Notes: generated by a model not told the origin, from the letters alone. A stretch of 64,000 bases of DNA from Amycolatopsis sp. NBC_00345 (GCF_036116635.1 NZ_CP107995.1:6820001-6884000); one strand, 5' to 3'; positions 39,162 to 47,804 are shown, counted from the first letter of the stretch. Translations and numbers: made by a program.

Positions 39162-39755
39162 GTGTCGGCGACGCGTCTGCTCGTGCTCGGGGTCGTGCGG
39201 ATGTACGGCCGGGCCCACGGCTACCAGGTGCGGCGGGAGCTGCTGTCCTGGTCCGCGGACAAGTGGGCGAACGTGCAGCCCGGTTCGATCTACCACGCGC
39301 TGAAGAAGATGACCGCGGAGCAGCTGCTGGAAAAGGTCGACGTGGAGCCGGGCGACGCCGGCCCGGACCGGGTGGCCTACCGGCTCACCGCCGACGGCGA
39401 CCACGAGTTCCAGGTACTGCTGAAGCGGGCGCTGGCCGAAGCGCCGTTGAGCCGTCCGGAAATGGGCGCCGCGATCGGCCTGATGCCCGCGCTGCCCCGC
39501 CAGCAGGCCATTTCCCTGCTGCGGAAACGGCTGGTGGACTTCGAGGCCGAAGCGCGGCAGTCCCGGCTGCTCGTCGACAACGGGTCCGACTGGGGCAAGG
39601 CCGCGCACGTGACCGAGCTGTTCCGGCTGTGGTCCGGGATCGCCGAGACCAGCCACGAGTGGCTGATCGGCGTGATCACCCGGCTCGAAGCGGGCGAGTA
39701 CGTGATGGCTGACGACCCGGGCTCGGCGTTCGGGGACCCGCCGAAACCCCAGTAA
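39162..39755 (+). CDS. PadR family transcriptional regulator
   Basis: 197 residues from GTG at 39162 with AGGGAG 6 nt upstream. PadR winged helix: VLGVVRMYGRAHGYQVRREL, QPGSIYHALKKMTAEQLLE and RVAYRLTADGDHEFQ (residues about 5-85); a C-terminal helical domain completes the Vtr-A type. The next genes encode an ABC-2 exporter, the classical PadR-MDR arrangement. Two inverted tcaagtttga elements (39756-39765 and 39807-39816) follow its stop and precede the ABC ATPase, so it probably represses the exporter operon. The ligand is unknown. Confidence 0.9.
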   Translation: MSATRLLVLGVVRMYGRAHGYQVRRELLSWSADKWANVQPGSIYHALKKMTAEQLLEKVDVEPGDAGPDRVAYRLTADGDHEFQVLLKRALAEAPLSRPEMGAAIGLMPALPRQQAISLLRKRLVDFEAEARQSRLLVDNGSDWGKAAHVTELFRLWSGIAETSHEWLIGVITRLEAGEYVMADDPGSAFGDPPKPQ

Positions 39756-39816
39756 TCAAGTTTGACTAGTGCCCACCTCCTCGGGCAGAGTGTGCTCACC
39801 AATTGGTCAAACTTGA
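39756..39816. promoter_or_regulatory. Inverted pair of PadR-type sites
   Basis: tcaagtttga at 39756-39765 and its exact reverse complement tcaaacttga at 39807-39816. Each is followed by ctagt. They start right after the padR stop and lie 30-90 bp before the ABC ATPase start (39846). TTGACT-like -35 elements overlap both copies, so binding would block a promoter. Confidence 0.65.
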
Positions 39817-39845
39817 CTAGTTGATCTTGGGGAGGAGGGGTTCAC

Positions 39846-40841
39846 ATGATCACGGCACGCGGCCTCGAGCGGCGGTTCCGCCGCAAGGGCCGGGGCGGTG
39901 GCGAGGTGCACGCGGTCAAGGGGGTCGACCTCGATGTCGAGGCCGGCGAGCTGGTGGGGTTCCTCGGCCCGAACGGGGCGGGCAAGACCACCACGCTGCG
40001 CATGCTCACCACCTTGTTGAAGCCGTCCGCGGGGACGGCGACCGTCGGCGGGCACGACCTGCTCGCCGACCCGCTGGGGGTCCGGCGCAACATCGGCTAC
40101 GTCGCGCAGGGCGGCGGCTCGGCGCCGGAAAGCCGCGTCGGCGAGGAAATCGAGCTACAGGGCCGGTTGTACGGCATGAGCAAGGCCGCCGTCGCCGAGC
40201 GCGGGGCCCTGCTCAGCGAGCAGCTCGACCTGGCCAGCCTCGGCGGGCGGCTGACCAAAACGCTGTCCGGGGGCCAGCGCCGCCGGCTCGACATCGCGCT
40301 CGGGCTGGTGCACAGCCCCGGGCTGGTCTTCCTCGACGAGCCGTCCACCGGGCTCGACCCGCAGAGCCGGGCGAACCTGTGGGAGCACATCCGCCGGCTG
40401 CGCGCCGAGCACGGCGTCACGATCTTCCTGACCACGCACTACCTCGACGAGGCCGACGCGCTGGCCGACCGGCTGATCGTGATCGACGACGGCCGCATCG
40501 TCGCCGAGGGCACCCCGGACTCGCTCAAGGCGCGCGTTTCCGGAGACGGCGTCGTGGTCGGCGTCGAGCCCGAGGTGACGACGGCGGCCGCGGACACCGC
40601 CCGGCAGCTCACCGGCGCGCACGACTTCGACGTCGAGGACGGCCTGGTCCGCTTCCGCGTGCCCCGCGGCGACACGGCCATGCCGGAGCTGCTGCGCGCG
40701 CTCGACGCGAAGGGCATCGTGATGTCGTCGATCCAGGTCACCCGGCCGACGCTCGACGACGTGTTCCTCACGCTCACCGGGCGCTCGCTGCGCGACGCCG
40801 AGCAGGGCGCGCCCCAGCCGGAGGTGACCCATGTTGCGTGA
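39846..40841 (+). CDS. ABC transporter ATPase (daunorubicin-resistance DrrA type)
   Basis: 331 residues. Walker A GPNGAGKTT, signature LSGGQRRRLDIA, Walker B LVFLDEPSTGLD and switch TTHYLDEADALADR are all intact, and the C-terminal DrrA-type extension is present (about 225-310). It powers export of a hydrophobic or aromatic drug-like compound through the permease that overlaps it by 11 nt. PadR and its sites lie directly upstream. No antibiotic biosynthesis genes are visible here, so the natural substrate is unknown. Confidence 0.93.
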   Translation: MITARGLERRFRRKGRGGGEVHAVKGVDLDVEAGELVGFLGPNGAGKTTTLRMLTTLLKPSAGTATVGGHDLLADPLGVRRNIGYVAQGGGSAPESRVGEEIELQGRLYGMSKAAVAERGALLSEQLDLASLGGRLTKTLSGGQRRRLDIALGLVHSPGLVFLDEPSTGLDPQSRANLWEHIRRLRAEHGVTIFLTTHYLDEADALADRLIVIDDGRIVAEGTPDSLKARVSGDGVVVGVEPEVTTAAADTARQLTGAHDFDVEDGLVRFRVPRGDTAMPELLRALDAKGIVMSSIQVTRPTLDDVFLTLTGRSLRDAEQGAPQPEVTHVA

Positions 40842-41595
40842 CACCTGGCTGATCTTCCGGCGGGACATGGTCGCCGCGATGCGGAACCCGGCCTGGCTGC
40901 TGATCGGCATCATGCAGCCGCTGCTGTACCTCTTCTTCTTCGGGCCCCTGCTGGTGAAAACCCTCAACGCGCAGGGAATGTCCGACGTGGACGGCTGGAT
41001 GGTGCTGACCCCGGCGCTGATCGCGCAGCTCGCGCTGTTCGGCAGCTCGTTCGTCGGGTTCTCGCTGCTGGCCGATTTCCGCTCCGGCGTGGTCGAGCGG
41101 CTGCGCGTGACGCCGGTCAGCCGCGCGGCCCTGCTGCTGGGGAAGGTGCTGGCCAACGCGTTGCAGGCGGTGGTGCAGTCGATCCTCATCATCGTGCTCG
41201 CCTACCTGGTGTTCGACCTGAACGCCCCGGTCGGCGGCGTGCTGCTGAGCCTGCTCATCGTGTTCCTGCTGGCGGTGACGCTGGCTTCGTGCTCGTACGC
41301 GCTGGCGCTCACGTTGAAGAGCGAGCAGTCGTTCCCCGCACTGCTCAACGCGGTGCTGATGCCACTGCTCCTGCTGTCCGGGATCCTCATCCCGATCACG
41401 GCCGGGCTGGCGCCGAAGTGGCTGTACACGATCTCGCAGATCAACCCGTTCCGGCACGTGGTCGACGTGGAGCGCAACAGCTTCCGCGGCGACTTCTCCA
41501 TGGACGCGCTGTTCACCGGGAGTGTTGTGGTGCTGGTGATGGCGGTGCTGGCGATCTGGTGGGGCACCCGCACGTTCCAGCGGGAAAACGCCTGA
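40831..41595 (+). CDS. ABC-2 type permease of the PadR-controlled exporter
   Basis: 254 residues with about six membrane helices (for example LLIGIMQPLLYLFFFG, LSLLIVFLLAVTLASCSYAL, PALLNAVLMPLLLLSGILI, FTGSVVVLVMAVLAIW). Features LLADFRSGVVERLRVTPVSR and the YTISQINPFRHVVD motif are typical of DrrB-like ABC-2 permeases. It starts inside the end of the ATPase gene and forms the membrane half of the same exporter. It ends 95 nt before an unrelated GH25-like gene. Confidence 0.92.
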   Translation: MLRDTWLIFRRDMVAAMRNPAWLLIGIMQPLLYLFFFGPLLVKTLNAQGMSDVDGWMVLTPALIAQLALFGSSFVGFSLLADFRSGVVERLRVTPVSRAALLLGKVLANALQAVVQSILIIVLAYLVFDLNAPVGGVLLSLLIVFLLAVTLASCSYALALTLKSEQSFPALLNAVLMPLLLLSGILIPITAGLAPKWLYTISQINPFRHVVDVERNSFRGDFSMDALFTGSVVVLVMAVLAIWWGTRTFQRENA

Positions 41596-41690
41596 CCGCA
41601 GGCCGGACACGCCGGGTCGAGGTCACCCTGCGCCCTTGACAGGGACGTAGGGTGGCCTTTCACCCGACGTGGGGCTTGTAGGGGCGCAGA

Positions 41691-42305
41691 GTGACCGAAC
41701 CGGAGATCGAGCGAGGGCTCACCCTCACCCATCGTGAGCAGGTACTCGACTGGGCGGCGGTCCGGGACGCCGAGATCCGGTTCGCGTCGGTGACCGTCAG
41801 CGAGAACGTGAACTGGAGCGACGCGGGCGCCGAGCGCACGCTGGCCGCCGCGCAGCGGGCCGGCCTCCACACCGGCGCGCGGCACTACGCGCGGCCCGGC
41901 GCCGTGCACGACCAGGCCGAGCACTTCGTCCGGACGGCCAGCAAGCTGGGCGCGTTCGCCCCGGGCTCGCTGGCGCCCGCGCTGGAAGTGGACGCCCAGA
42001 GCGTCGACGACCGGTTCGTGAAGGCGTGGATCAAACACGTGCGGCACGCGGCGCGGGTCGAGCGGGTGCTCGTCTACGCCGACCACGAGTGCTGGGCGCA
42101 CCGGCTGCACCCCGACCGCTGGACCGATCCCGAGGTCGTGCTCTGGCTCGTGCGGCACAACGGCATCGCGGGCCGGGCCGGCTGGTTCCACTCCCGGCTG
42201 GGGCTGCACCAGTACGCGTGCGCCGAGGACGTGCCGGGGATCAGCGGGCCGGTCGCGCAGGACGCGGTGGTGTACCCGTTCAAGCTGTCCGACGTGCTGC
42301 TCTGA
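41691..42305 (+). CDS. GH25-like (lysozyme-fold) protein with altered active site, no signal peptide
   Basis: 204 residues from GTG at 41691. It aligns by pattern with glycoside hydrolase 25 lysozymes: LDWAAVRDAEIRFASVTVSE, RTLAAAQRAGLHTGARHYARP, RVLVYADHECW and the closing GLHQYACAED. But the GIDVSH motif is replaced by GLTLTH and the catalytic DxE pair (usually LDVE) reads LEVD, so key acids are changed. No signal peptide is present. It may be an inactive cytoplasmic derivative. Family call is from layout, not from a search. Confidence 0.6.
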   Translation: MTEPEIERGLTLTHREQVLDWAAVRDAEIRFASVTVSENVNWSDAGAERTLAAAQRAGLHTGARHYARPGAVHDQAEHFVRTASKLGAFAPGSLAPALEVDAQSVDDRFVKAWIKHVRHAARVERVLVYADHECWAHRLHPDRWTDPEVVLWLVRHNGIAGRAGWFHSRLGLHQYACAEDVPGISGPVAQDAVVYPFKLSDVLL

Positions 42306-42350
42306 TCACGTTCCCGCTGGCCAGCCGGTTCTTGCGGGCACAATGTCCGG

Positions 42351-43604
42351 ATGCGGTTCCAGCGGCAGCGCCTGTCCACGCCCGTGACCCCGTCGCGTGC
42401 CGTCGAACTGCTGTCCGCGTACGCGCTCATGCACGGCCTGCCGCAGCCCGCGGCGCTGTGCGGCTCGTGGTTCGGCTCGGCGGCGATCGTCGCGCCGTTC
42501 CCCGAGATCACCGCGGCGCCCTTCCCCACCGTCCTGCCTGAGGTCGAGGGCGCCGTGCCCGGCTGCGTGGGCGGCGGCTGGTTCGGCTACCTGTCCTACG
42601 ACCTGGCGGACCCGTCCGGGCGCCGCGGGGCGCTGCCCGCCGCGGCGTGGGGATGGGCGGACCACGTGCTGCGCTGGGATTCCGACGGGGTGTGCTGGTT
42701 CGAGTCGCTCGCCGCCGACCCCGGGCCACGGTTGTCCACTGTGGAGCGTGCACTGGCCTCTCCCGCGAGGCTGTCTTGGTCGGCTTCCCGGTTGCACCGC
42801 CCCTCTGCCGCCTCGCACCAGCAGTCCGTGAAGGCGTGTGTGCACGAGATCGAGGCCGGCGAGTTGTTCCAGGCCAACGTCTGCTGCCGGTTCACCGGTG
42901 ACTTCGCCGGGGAGCCGGCCGGGCTGTTCGCTGAAGGAGTGCGACGGCTGGCGCCGCAGCGGGCCGCGTACGTGTCCGGCCCGTGGGGGTCGATCGTGTC
43001 GCTGTCGCCGGAGCTGTTCCTGGAGCGCCACGGCCGCTACGTGCGGTCGAGGCCGATCAAGGGCACGCTCCCCCGGCGCGGCCCCGGGGACGACGGGAAC
43101 GCGGCGCTGCTGCGGGACTCCGCCAAGGACGTCGCCGAGAACGTGATGATCACCGACCTGGTGCGCAACGACCTCGGCCGGGTGTGCGCGGTCGGCAGCG
43201 TGGTGGTGCCGGAGCTGCTCACGGTCCACCCGGCGCCGGGCGTCTGGCACCTGGCGTCCACTGTGGAGGGACGGCTGGCGGACGGCGTGGACGACGCCGC
43301 GCTGCTGGCCGCGACGTTCCCGCCGGGCTCGGTGACGGGCGCGCCCAAGATCCGCGCGCTCGACCTGATCGCCGCGCTGGAGCCGGTGGCGCGGGGCGTC
43401 TACACGGGGGCCGTCGGGCTGGCTTCGCCGCTGGCGGGGCTGGAGCTGAACGTCGCGATCCGGACGTTCGAGATCCACGGCGGCACCGTCGAGCTGGGCG
43501 TGGGCGGTGGCATCACGGCCGATTCGGACAGCGCGGCGGAGTGGCAGGAGTGCCTGCACAAGGCGGCTCCGCTGGAACGGCTGCTGGCCACCCCGCCGGA
43601 CTGA
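42351..43604 (+). CDS. pabB: Aminodeoxychorismate synthase component I-like (chorismate-binding)
   Basis: 417 residues. The chorismate-binding domain (about 150-410) has IEAGELFQANVCCRFTG, YVRSRPIKGTLPRRG (the PIKGT motif with the lysine that PabB enzymes use), VMITDLVRNDLGRV and PPGSVTGAPKIRAL. It makes aminodeoxychorismate for p-aminobenzoate and folate, probably with a separate glutaminase. The N-terminal half is the anthranilate/PabB-like N-domain. ATG at 42351 has no good ribosome site. Single gene, ending at palindrome C3. Confidence 0.88.
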   Translation: MRFQRQRLSTPVTPSRAVELLSAYALMHGLPQPAALCGSWFGSAAIVAPFPEITAAPFPTVLPEVEGAVPGCVGGGWFGYLSYDLADPSGRRGALPAAAWGWADHVLRWDSDGVCWFESLAADPGPRLSTVERALASPARLSWSASRLHRPSAASHQQSVKACVHEIEAGELFQANVCCRFTGDFAGEPAGLFAEGVRRLAPQRAAYVSGPWGSIVSLSPELFLERHGRYVRSRPIKGTLPRRGPGDDGNAALLRDSAKDVAENVMITDLVRNDLGRVCAVGSVVVPELLTVHPAPGVWHLASTVEGRLADGVDDAALLAATFPPGSVTGAPKIRALDLIAALEPVARGVYTGAVGLASPLAGLELNVAIRTFEIHGGTVELGVGGGITADSDSAAEWQECLHKAAPLERLLATPPD

Positions 43605-43623
43605 GCCGTCGTCAGCCCGCAGC

Positions 43624-43680
43624 GTGCCCTGAAGGCCACCATGAGGGACCTATATGCCCTGATGGTGGCCTTCAGGGCAC
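43624..43680. repeat. Palindrome family C, copy 3: 19-bp arms, bulged loop, between convergent genes
   Basis: Arms 43624-43642 and 43662-43680 pair perfectly over 19 bp. The internal 19-nt segment can add an aggg/ccct stem with one G-G mismatch. The right arm ends 1 nt before the stop of the minus-strand oxidoreductase (43682); pabB ends 19 nt before the left arm. Confidence 0.88.
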
Positions 43681-43681
43681 A

Positions 43682-44641
43682 TCACCGGCGCGTGGGGTCG
43701 AGCAGGAGCTTGCCGACGGTGCCGCGCGAGCGGAGGGCCTCGTGCGCGCTGCGGGCGTCGGCCAGCGCGTACTCGCCGCCGGGGATCGCGCGGATGACGC
43801 CACGGCCGGCCAGGTCGAACAGCTCGGTGAGCGCGGTGCCGTAGACGTTGCCGGGCAGGCGGAAGACGTGCGGCAGCCACATGCCCGCGACCGTGGTGCT
43901 GTGGCCGAGCAGGTTGCGCAGCTCGACCGGCTTGGGCTGTTTCCGCCCCGCCATGCCGTAGAAGGCGAGGCGGCCGAACGGCGCGAGGGCCGCGATGCTC
44001 TGGTCGGTGGTCGTCCCGCCGACCATGTCGAGCACGACGTCGACCCGCTTGCCGCCGTTGGCCTCCAGCAGGGTCTCGGTCATGTTCTCCGCGCGGGAGT
44101 CCACGGCGACGTCGGCACCGAGTTCGAGGGCCAGCGCGCGCTTTTCCTCGCTGCTGGCGGTCGCGATCACGCGGCCCGCGCCCCACGCCTTGGCGAGCTG
44201 CACCGCGATCGTGCCCACCCCGCCGGCCGCCGCGTGCACGACAACCGACTCGCCGGCGTCGAGGTGGGCGTTCTTGCGCAGCAGGATCCAGGCGGTGGTG
44301 CCCTGGACCAGCATGGACAGCGCGGTGAGGTCGTCGATGCCGTCGGGCAGCGGGAAGGCCATGGCCTCGGGGGCCACCGCGCGCTCCGCGTAGCCACCGC
44401 CGTCGACCAGCGCGACGACGCGCCGTCCGTCCGGCGTGCGCCCGGCCACCTCACCGCCGGGGACGAGCGGCAGCTTGCTGGGCGAGAGGTAGGAATTCTC
44501 CGCCTGGTGCGTGTCGGCGTAGTTCACGCCGACCCGCTCGACGTCGATCAGCACCTGGCCGGGCCCGGCGACGGGGTCCGGCAGCTCAACGGGCTTGAGT
44601 ACCTCGGGACCACCGAACTCGGTCACCTGAACAGCACGCAT
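43682..44641 (-). CDS. Zinc-independent quinone oxidoreductase (MDR family)
   Basis: 319 residues from ATG at 44641 (GAGGAGG 9 nt upstream; the ATG at 44650 is adjacent to that site). MDR signature: ITEFGGPEVL-like start (VQVTEFGGPEVLKPVELP), VPGGEVAGRTPDGRRVVAL, and the NADPH motif VVVHAAAGGVGTIAVQLAKA. No zinc ligands are present, so it belongs to the quinone oxidoreductase class. It is divergent from a QsdR-type TetR with a GTGAGACA/TGTCTCAC operator in the gap. Likely an electrophile or quinone detoxification enzyme. Confidence 0.9.
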   Translation of the reverse strand: MRAVQVTEFGGPEVLKPVELPDPVAGPGQVLIDVERVGVNYADTHQAENSYLSPSKLPLVPGGEVAGRTPDGRRVVALVDGGGYAERAVAPEAMAFPLPDGIDDLTALSMLVQGTTAWILLRKNAHLDAGESVVVHAAAGGVGTIAVQLAKAWGAGRVIATASSEEKRALALELGADVAVDSRAENMTETLLEANGGKRVDVVLDMVGGTTTDQSIAALAPFGRLAFYGMAGRKQPKPVELRNLLGHSTTVAGMWLPHVFRLPGNVYGTALTELFDLAGRGVIRAIPGGEYALADARSAHEALRSRGTVGKLLLDPTRR

Positions 44642-44668
44642 CTTCGTCATCCTCCTCGGGCACGGGTG

Positions 44669-44694
44669 GTGAGACACTTTGCCAGATGTCTCAC
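44669..44694. promoter_or_regulatory. Operator GTGAGACA-N10-TGTCTCAC
   Basis: Perfect 8-bp arms (44669-44676 and 44687-44694) with a 10-bp centre, in the 56-bp gap between the divergent starts of the oxidoreductase (44641) and the QsdR-type regulator (44697). It ends 3 bp before that start. Size and position fit a TetR dimer site controlling both genes. Confidence 0.7.
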
Positions 44695-44696
44695 TA

Positions 44697-45299
44697 ATGC
44701 GACAGTACGTGATAACGTCTCGGACCATCGACACCCCACTCTCGCGCTCGCTCGCCTCACCACGGCCCGACGCCGTGGCCGCCTTCCGCCTGGCGCGGAC
44801 CTGGTTCATGGCCGGCCGCCGCGTGGACATGCGTGAGCTGGCCGCGTCGCTGGGCGTCAGCCGCGCGACGCTGCACCGCTGGGTCGGCGGGCGCGACCAG
44901 CTGCTGGCGGAGATCCTGTGGGCGGAAACGGCTTCGGCGCTGGACAACGTCTCGTTCACCGGCCGTGGCGCGGCGGGCATCGCGGACGCCATCGGCGCGT
45001 TCGTGCGCACGGTGAACGCTTCCGACGCGTTCCGCTCGTTCCTGCGGCGGGAGCCGGAGCGGGCCCTGCGCCTGCTGACGACGAAGGCGAGCGTGGTGCA
45101 GTCGCGGACCATCGGGAAGCTGGCGGACCTGCTGTCGACGGAGGCCTCGGCGGGCCGCCTGGCGACCCCGTTACCGGTCGCGGACCTGGCGTACCTGCTG
45201 GTCCGCATCGGCGAGTCGTTCATCTACACGGACGTGATCACCGGCGAGGAGCCGGACGCGTCGAAGGCCCACGCCGCGGTGACCGCGCTGCTCTCGTAA
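44697..45299 (+). CDS. TetR family regulator, QsdR-type
   Basis: 200 residues from ATG at 44697 (the earlier TTG at 44679 is inside the operator). HTH with RTWFMAGRRVDMRELAASLG then VSRATLHRWVGGRDQLLAE is unusual in the extra upstream arginine-rich segment, as in QsdR-like regulators. The C-domain (GAFVRTVNASDAFRSFLRR) completes it. In the known QsdR case the protein controls lactone degradation; here its target is probably the divergent quinone oxidoreductase through the adjacent operator. Convergent with rsmI, 6 nt away. Confidence 0.85.
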   Translation: MRQYVITSRTIDTPLSRSLASPRPDAVAAFRLARTWFMAGRRVDMRELAASLGVSRATLHRWVGGRDQLLAEILWAETASALDNVSFTGRGAAGIADAIGAFVRTVNASDAFRSFLRREPERALRLLTTKASVVQSRTIGKLADLLSTEASAGRLATPLPVADLAYLLVRIGESFIYTDVITGEEPDASKAHAAVTALLS

Positions 45300-45305
45300 C
45301 CCGGC

Positions 45306-46145
45306 TTACTTCCGCGAAGCGAGCACCGCGTCGTAAAGCTCCTTTTTGGACACTCCCGCCGCCTCGGCGACCTCCGCCGCCGCGGACTTCAGGCGTTCGC
45401 CCGCGGCGACGCGGGACGAGACCTCGCCGACGAGGTCCGAGACGCTCACCGCGCGGGGCGGCGCGCCCTCCAGCACCACGGTGATCTCGCCGCGCACGCC
45501 GTCGGCGGCCCACTCCGCCAGCGAAGCCAGCGTGCCCCGCTTGATCTCTTCGTACGTTTTGGTCAGCTCGCGGCACACGGCGGCCCGGCGCGTGCCGCCG
45601 AGCGCGGCGGCGGCGTCGGCCAGCGTCGAGGCCACGCGGTGGGGCGACTCGAAGAACACGACGGTCCGCGGCTCCGAAGCCAGCGAGGCCAGCCACTTCC
45701 CGCGTTCACCCGGCTTCCGCGGCGCGAACCCCTCGAAGCAGAACCGGTCGCACGGCAGGCCCGAGAGCGCCAGCGCCGTCGTCACCGCCGAGGGGCCGGG
45801 AAGACAGGTGACAGGCAGGTCCTCGGCAACACAGGCGGCCACCAGGCGGAAGCCCGGGTCGGACACACTCGGCATTCCGGCATCGGTCACCAAAAGCACC
45901 GTTTCGCCCGCACGCAAGGATTCCAGCAGCTTCGGCAGGCGCGCGGTCTCGACGTCTTCGTAAAAGCTCACCACGCGGCCGGACGGCGTCACGTCCAGCG
46001 CCGAGGTCAACGTCCGCAGCCGGCGCGTGTCCTCGGCCGCGATGACGTCCGCGGTGGCCAGCGCCGTAACCAGGCGCGAGGACGCGTCGCCGGTGTCGCC
46101 CAGCGGGGTCGCGGCGAGGACGAGCCGTCCGGGCGAAGTGGTCAT
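45306..46145 (-). CDS. rsmI: 16S rRNA (cytidine1402-2'-O)-methyltransferase
   Basis: 279 residues, SAM-dependent tetrapyrrole-methylase fold. Start LVLAATPLGDTGDASSRL, AAEDTRRLRTL, the SAM-contact ETVLLVTDAGMPSVSDPGFR and PGPSAVTTALALSGLPCDRF are the classic RsmI blocks, with the C-terminal VVFFESPHRVASTLAD and TKTYEEIKRG. It modifies C1402 of 16S rRNA. Divergent from pmt, an arrangement seen in mycobacteria and corynebacteria. Confidence 0.95.
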   Translation of the reverse strand: MTTSPGRLVLAATPLGDTGDASSRLVTALATADVIAAEDTRRLRTLTSALDVTPSGRVVSFYEDVETARLPKLLESLRAGETVLLVTDAGMPSVSDPGFRLVAACVAEDLPVTCLPGPSAVTTALALSGLPCDRFCFEGFAPRKPGERGKWLASLASEPRTVVFFESPHRVASTLADAAAALGGTRRAAVCRELTKTYEEIKRGTLASLAEWAADGVRGEITVVLEGAPPRAVSVSDLVGEVSSRVAAGERLKSAAAEVAEAAGVSKKELYDAVLASRK

Positions 46146-46211
46146 ACCGCCAGCCTAACGACATCAATACCCACCATGCCCGCCGCAGCCGAGCCACTAG
46201 TATCAGGCCCC

Positions 46212-47780
46212 GTGACCGCACTGCTGACCCGTCCCGACGACGAGAGCGTGCGGCCGGACCCGGTCGACGCGCTCCGGCCGCCGACCGACCGCGAGGCCAC
46301 CCTCCTCGGCCGCGGCATGCCAACCGACCGCCTGCGCAGCTGGATCGTCACGCTGGTGCTGACGCTGATCGGCGGGTACGTCCGGCTGCAGAACCTCGGC
46401 GTCCCCACGGACCACGGCACCCCGGTCTTCGACGAAAAGCACTACGTGCCCCAGGCCGCGCAGATGCTGCGCAACGGCGGCTACGAGGACAACGCCGGCT
46501 ACGAGCTGATCGTGCACCCGCCGCTGGCCAAGGACTTCATCGCGATCGGCCAGTGGCTGTTCGGCTACAACGGCTGGGGCTGGCGGATCATGCCCGCGCT
46601 GGCCGGGACGCTGATCATCCTGCTCACCATCCGCATCGCGCGGCGGCTCACGCGCTCGACACTGCTCGGCGGCATCGCCGGCGTGCTGGTGATCAGCGAC
46701 GGCGTGCTGCACCTGCAGTCCCGCATGGGCATGCTCGACATCTTCATCGCACTGTTCGTGCTCGCCGCGTTCGCCTGCCTGCTCTGTGACCGCGACCAGG
46801 TGCGCCGGCGGCTCGCCGTCGCCGTGCGCGAGGGCTGGGCGACCGAGTCACCGTGGGGCCCGAAGCTCGGCTTCCGCTGGTGGCGGTTCGGCACCGGCCT
46901 GATGATCGGCCTGACCTTCGGCGTCAAGTGGTCCGCGCTCTACTACATCGCCGCGTTCGGCCTGCTGACCGTGTTCTTCGACGTCGCGGCGCGGCGCGCG
47001 GCGGGGGTCGAGCGGCCGTGGGCCGGCACGATCCGGCGTGACGTCGCCCCGGCGCTCTGGGCGATCCTGGTCATCCCGCTGCTGATGTACTTGGCCGCGT
47101 TCTGGGCCTGGTTCGCCAGCGAGACGGCCACCGACCGGCACTACACCGAGATCAAGGACATCGCGCCCGGCCTGTTCGCCTGGGTGCCGCCCGCGCTGCG
47201 CTCGCTCGGCGACTACACGATGAACGTCCTGCACTTCCACGAAACCCTGCTGACGCCCAAGGACAACCCGCACCCGTGGGAGTCCAAGCCGTGGACGTGG
47301 CCGATGGGCCTGCGCCCGATGCTCTACTACTACGACGGCAACGTCACCGGCTGCGGCGAGTCCCGCTGCCTCGGCGCGACGATGCTGATCGGCACCCCGG
47401 CGATGTGGTGGGTCTCGCTGCCGATGCTCGGCTGGGGTATGTGGCGCTGGTTCTTCCGCGCCGACTGGCGGTTCGCCGCCGTGCTCGTCGGCTACTTCGC
47501 CGGCCTGCTGCCCTGGTTCACGAACATCGACCGGCAGATGTACTTCTTCTACGCGACACCGATGGCGCCGTTCCTGATCCTCGGGCTCGTGCTCGTGCTG
47601 GGGCAGATCCTCGGCAGCGCGAAGCTCGGGTTCGAACGGCGGGGCACCGGTCTGCTCGTCGTCGCGCTGTACACCGGGCTGGTGGTGGCCAACTTCGTCT
47701 GGCTGTGGCCGATCCTGAACGGCGTGCCGATCACGAACGCGCAGTGGCAGGCCGAAATGTGGCTGCCGTCCTGGCGCTGA
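46212..47780 (+). CDS. pmt: Dolichyl/polyprenyl-phosphate-mannose protein mannosyltransferase (GT39)
   Basis: 522 residues from GTG at 46212, with about 10-11 membrane helices. The catalytic DE motif (VFDEKHYVPQA) follows the first helix near residue 75. HPPLAKDFIAIGQWLFGYN, the SRMGMLDIFIALFVLA segment and the C-terminal ATPMAPFLILGLVLV are family landmarks. It transfers mannose from polyprenyl-P-mannose to Ser/Thr of exported proteins. Position divergent to rsmI is conserved in actinobacteria. Convergent with the AraC gene; no clear terminator in the 24-nt gap. Confidence 0.95.
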   Translation: MTALLTRPDDESVRPDPVDALRPPTDREATLLGRGMPTDRLRSWIVTLVLTLIGGYVRLQNLGVPTDHGTPVFDEKHYVPQAAQMLRNGGYEDNAGYELIVHPPLAKDFIAIGQWLFGYNGWGWRIMPALAGTLIILLTIRIARRLTRSTLLGGIAGVLVISDGVLHLQSRMGMLDIFIALFVLAAFACLLCDRDQVRRRLAVAVREGWATESPWGPKLGFRWWRFGTGLMIGLTFGVKWSALYYIAAFGLLTVFFDVAARRAAGVERPWAGTIRRDVAPALWAILVIPLLMYLAAFWAWFASETATDRHYTEIKDIAPGLFAWVPPALRSLGDYTMNVLHFHETLLTPKDNPHPWESKPWTWPMGLRPMLYYYDGNVTGCGESRCLGATMLIGTPAMWWVSLPMLGWGMWRWFFRADWRFAAVLVGYFAGLLPWFTNIDRQMYFFYATPMAPFLILGLVLVLGQILGSAKLGFERRGTGLLVVALYTGLVVANFVWLWPILNGVPITNAQWQAEMWLPSWR

Positions 47781-47804
47781 TCAGATGCCATGGCCCGGGC
47801 CGGC

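Noticed and set aside
43682..45223. 513-residue minus-strand frame extending the quinone oxidoreductase upstream
   Set aside because: The extension runs opposite the QsdR-type gene and through the operator; ATG 44641 has a proper ribosome site.
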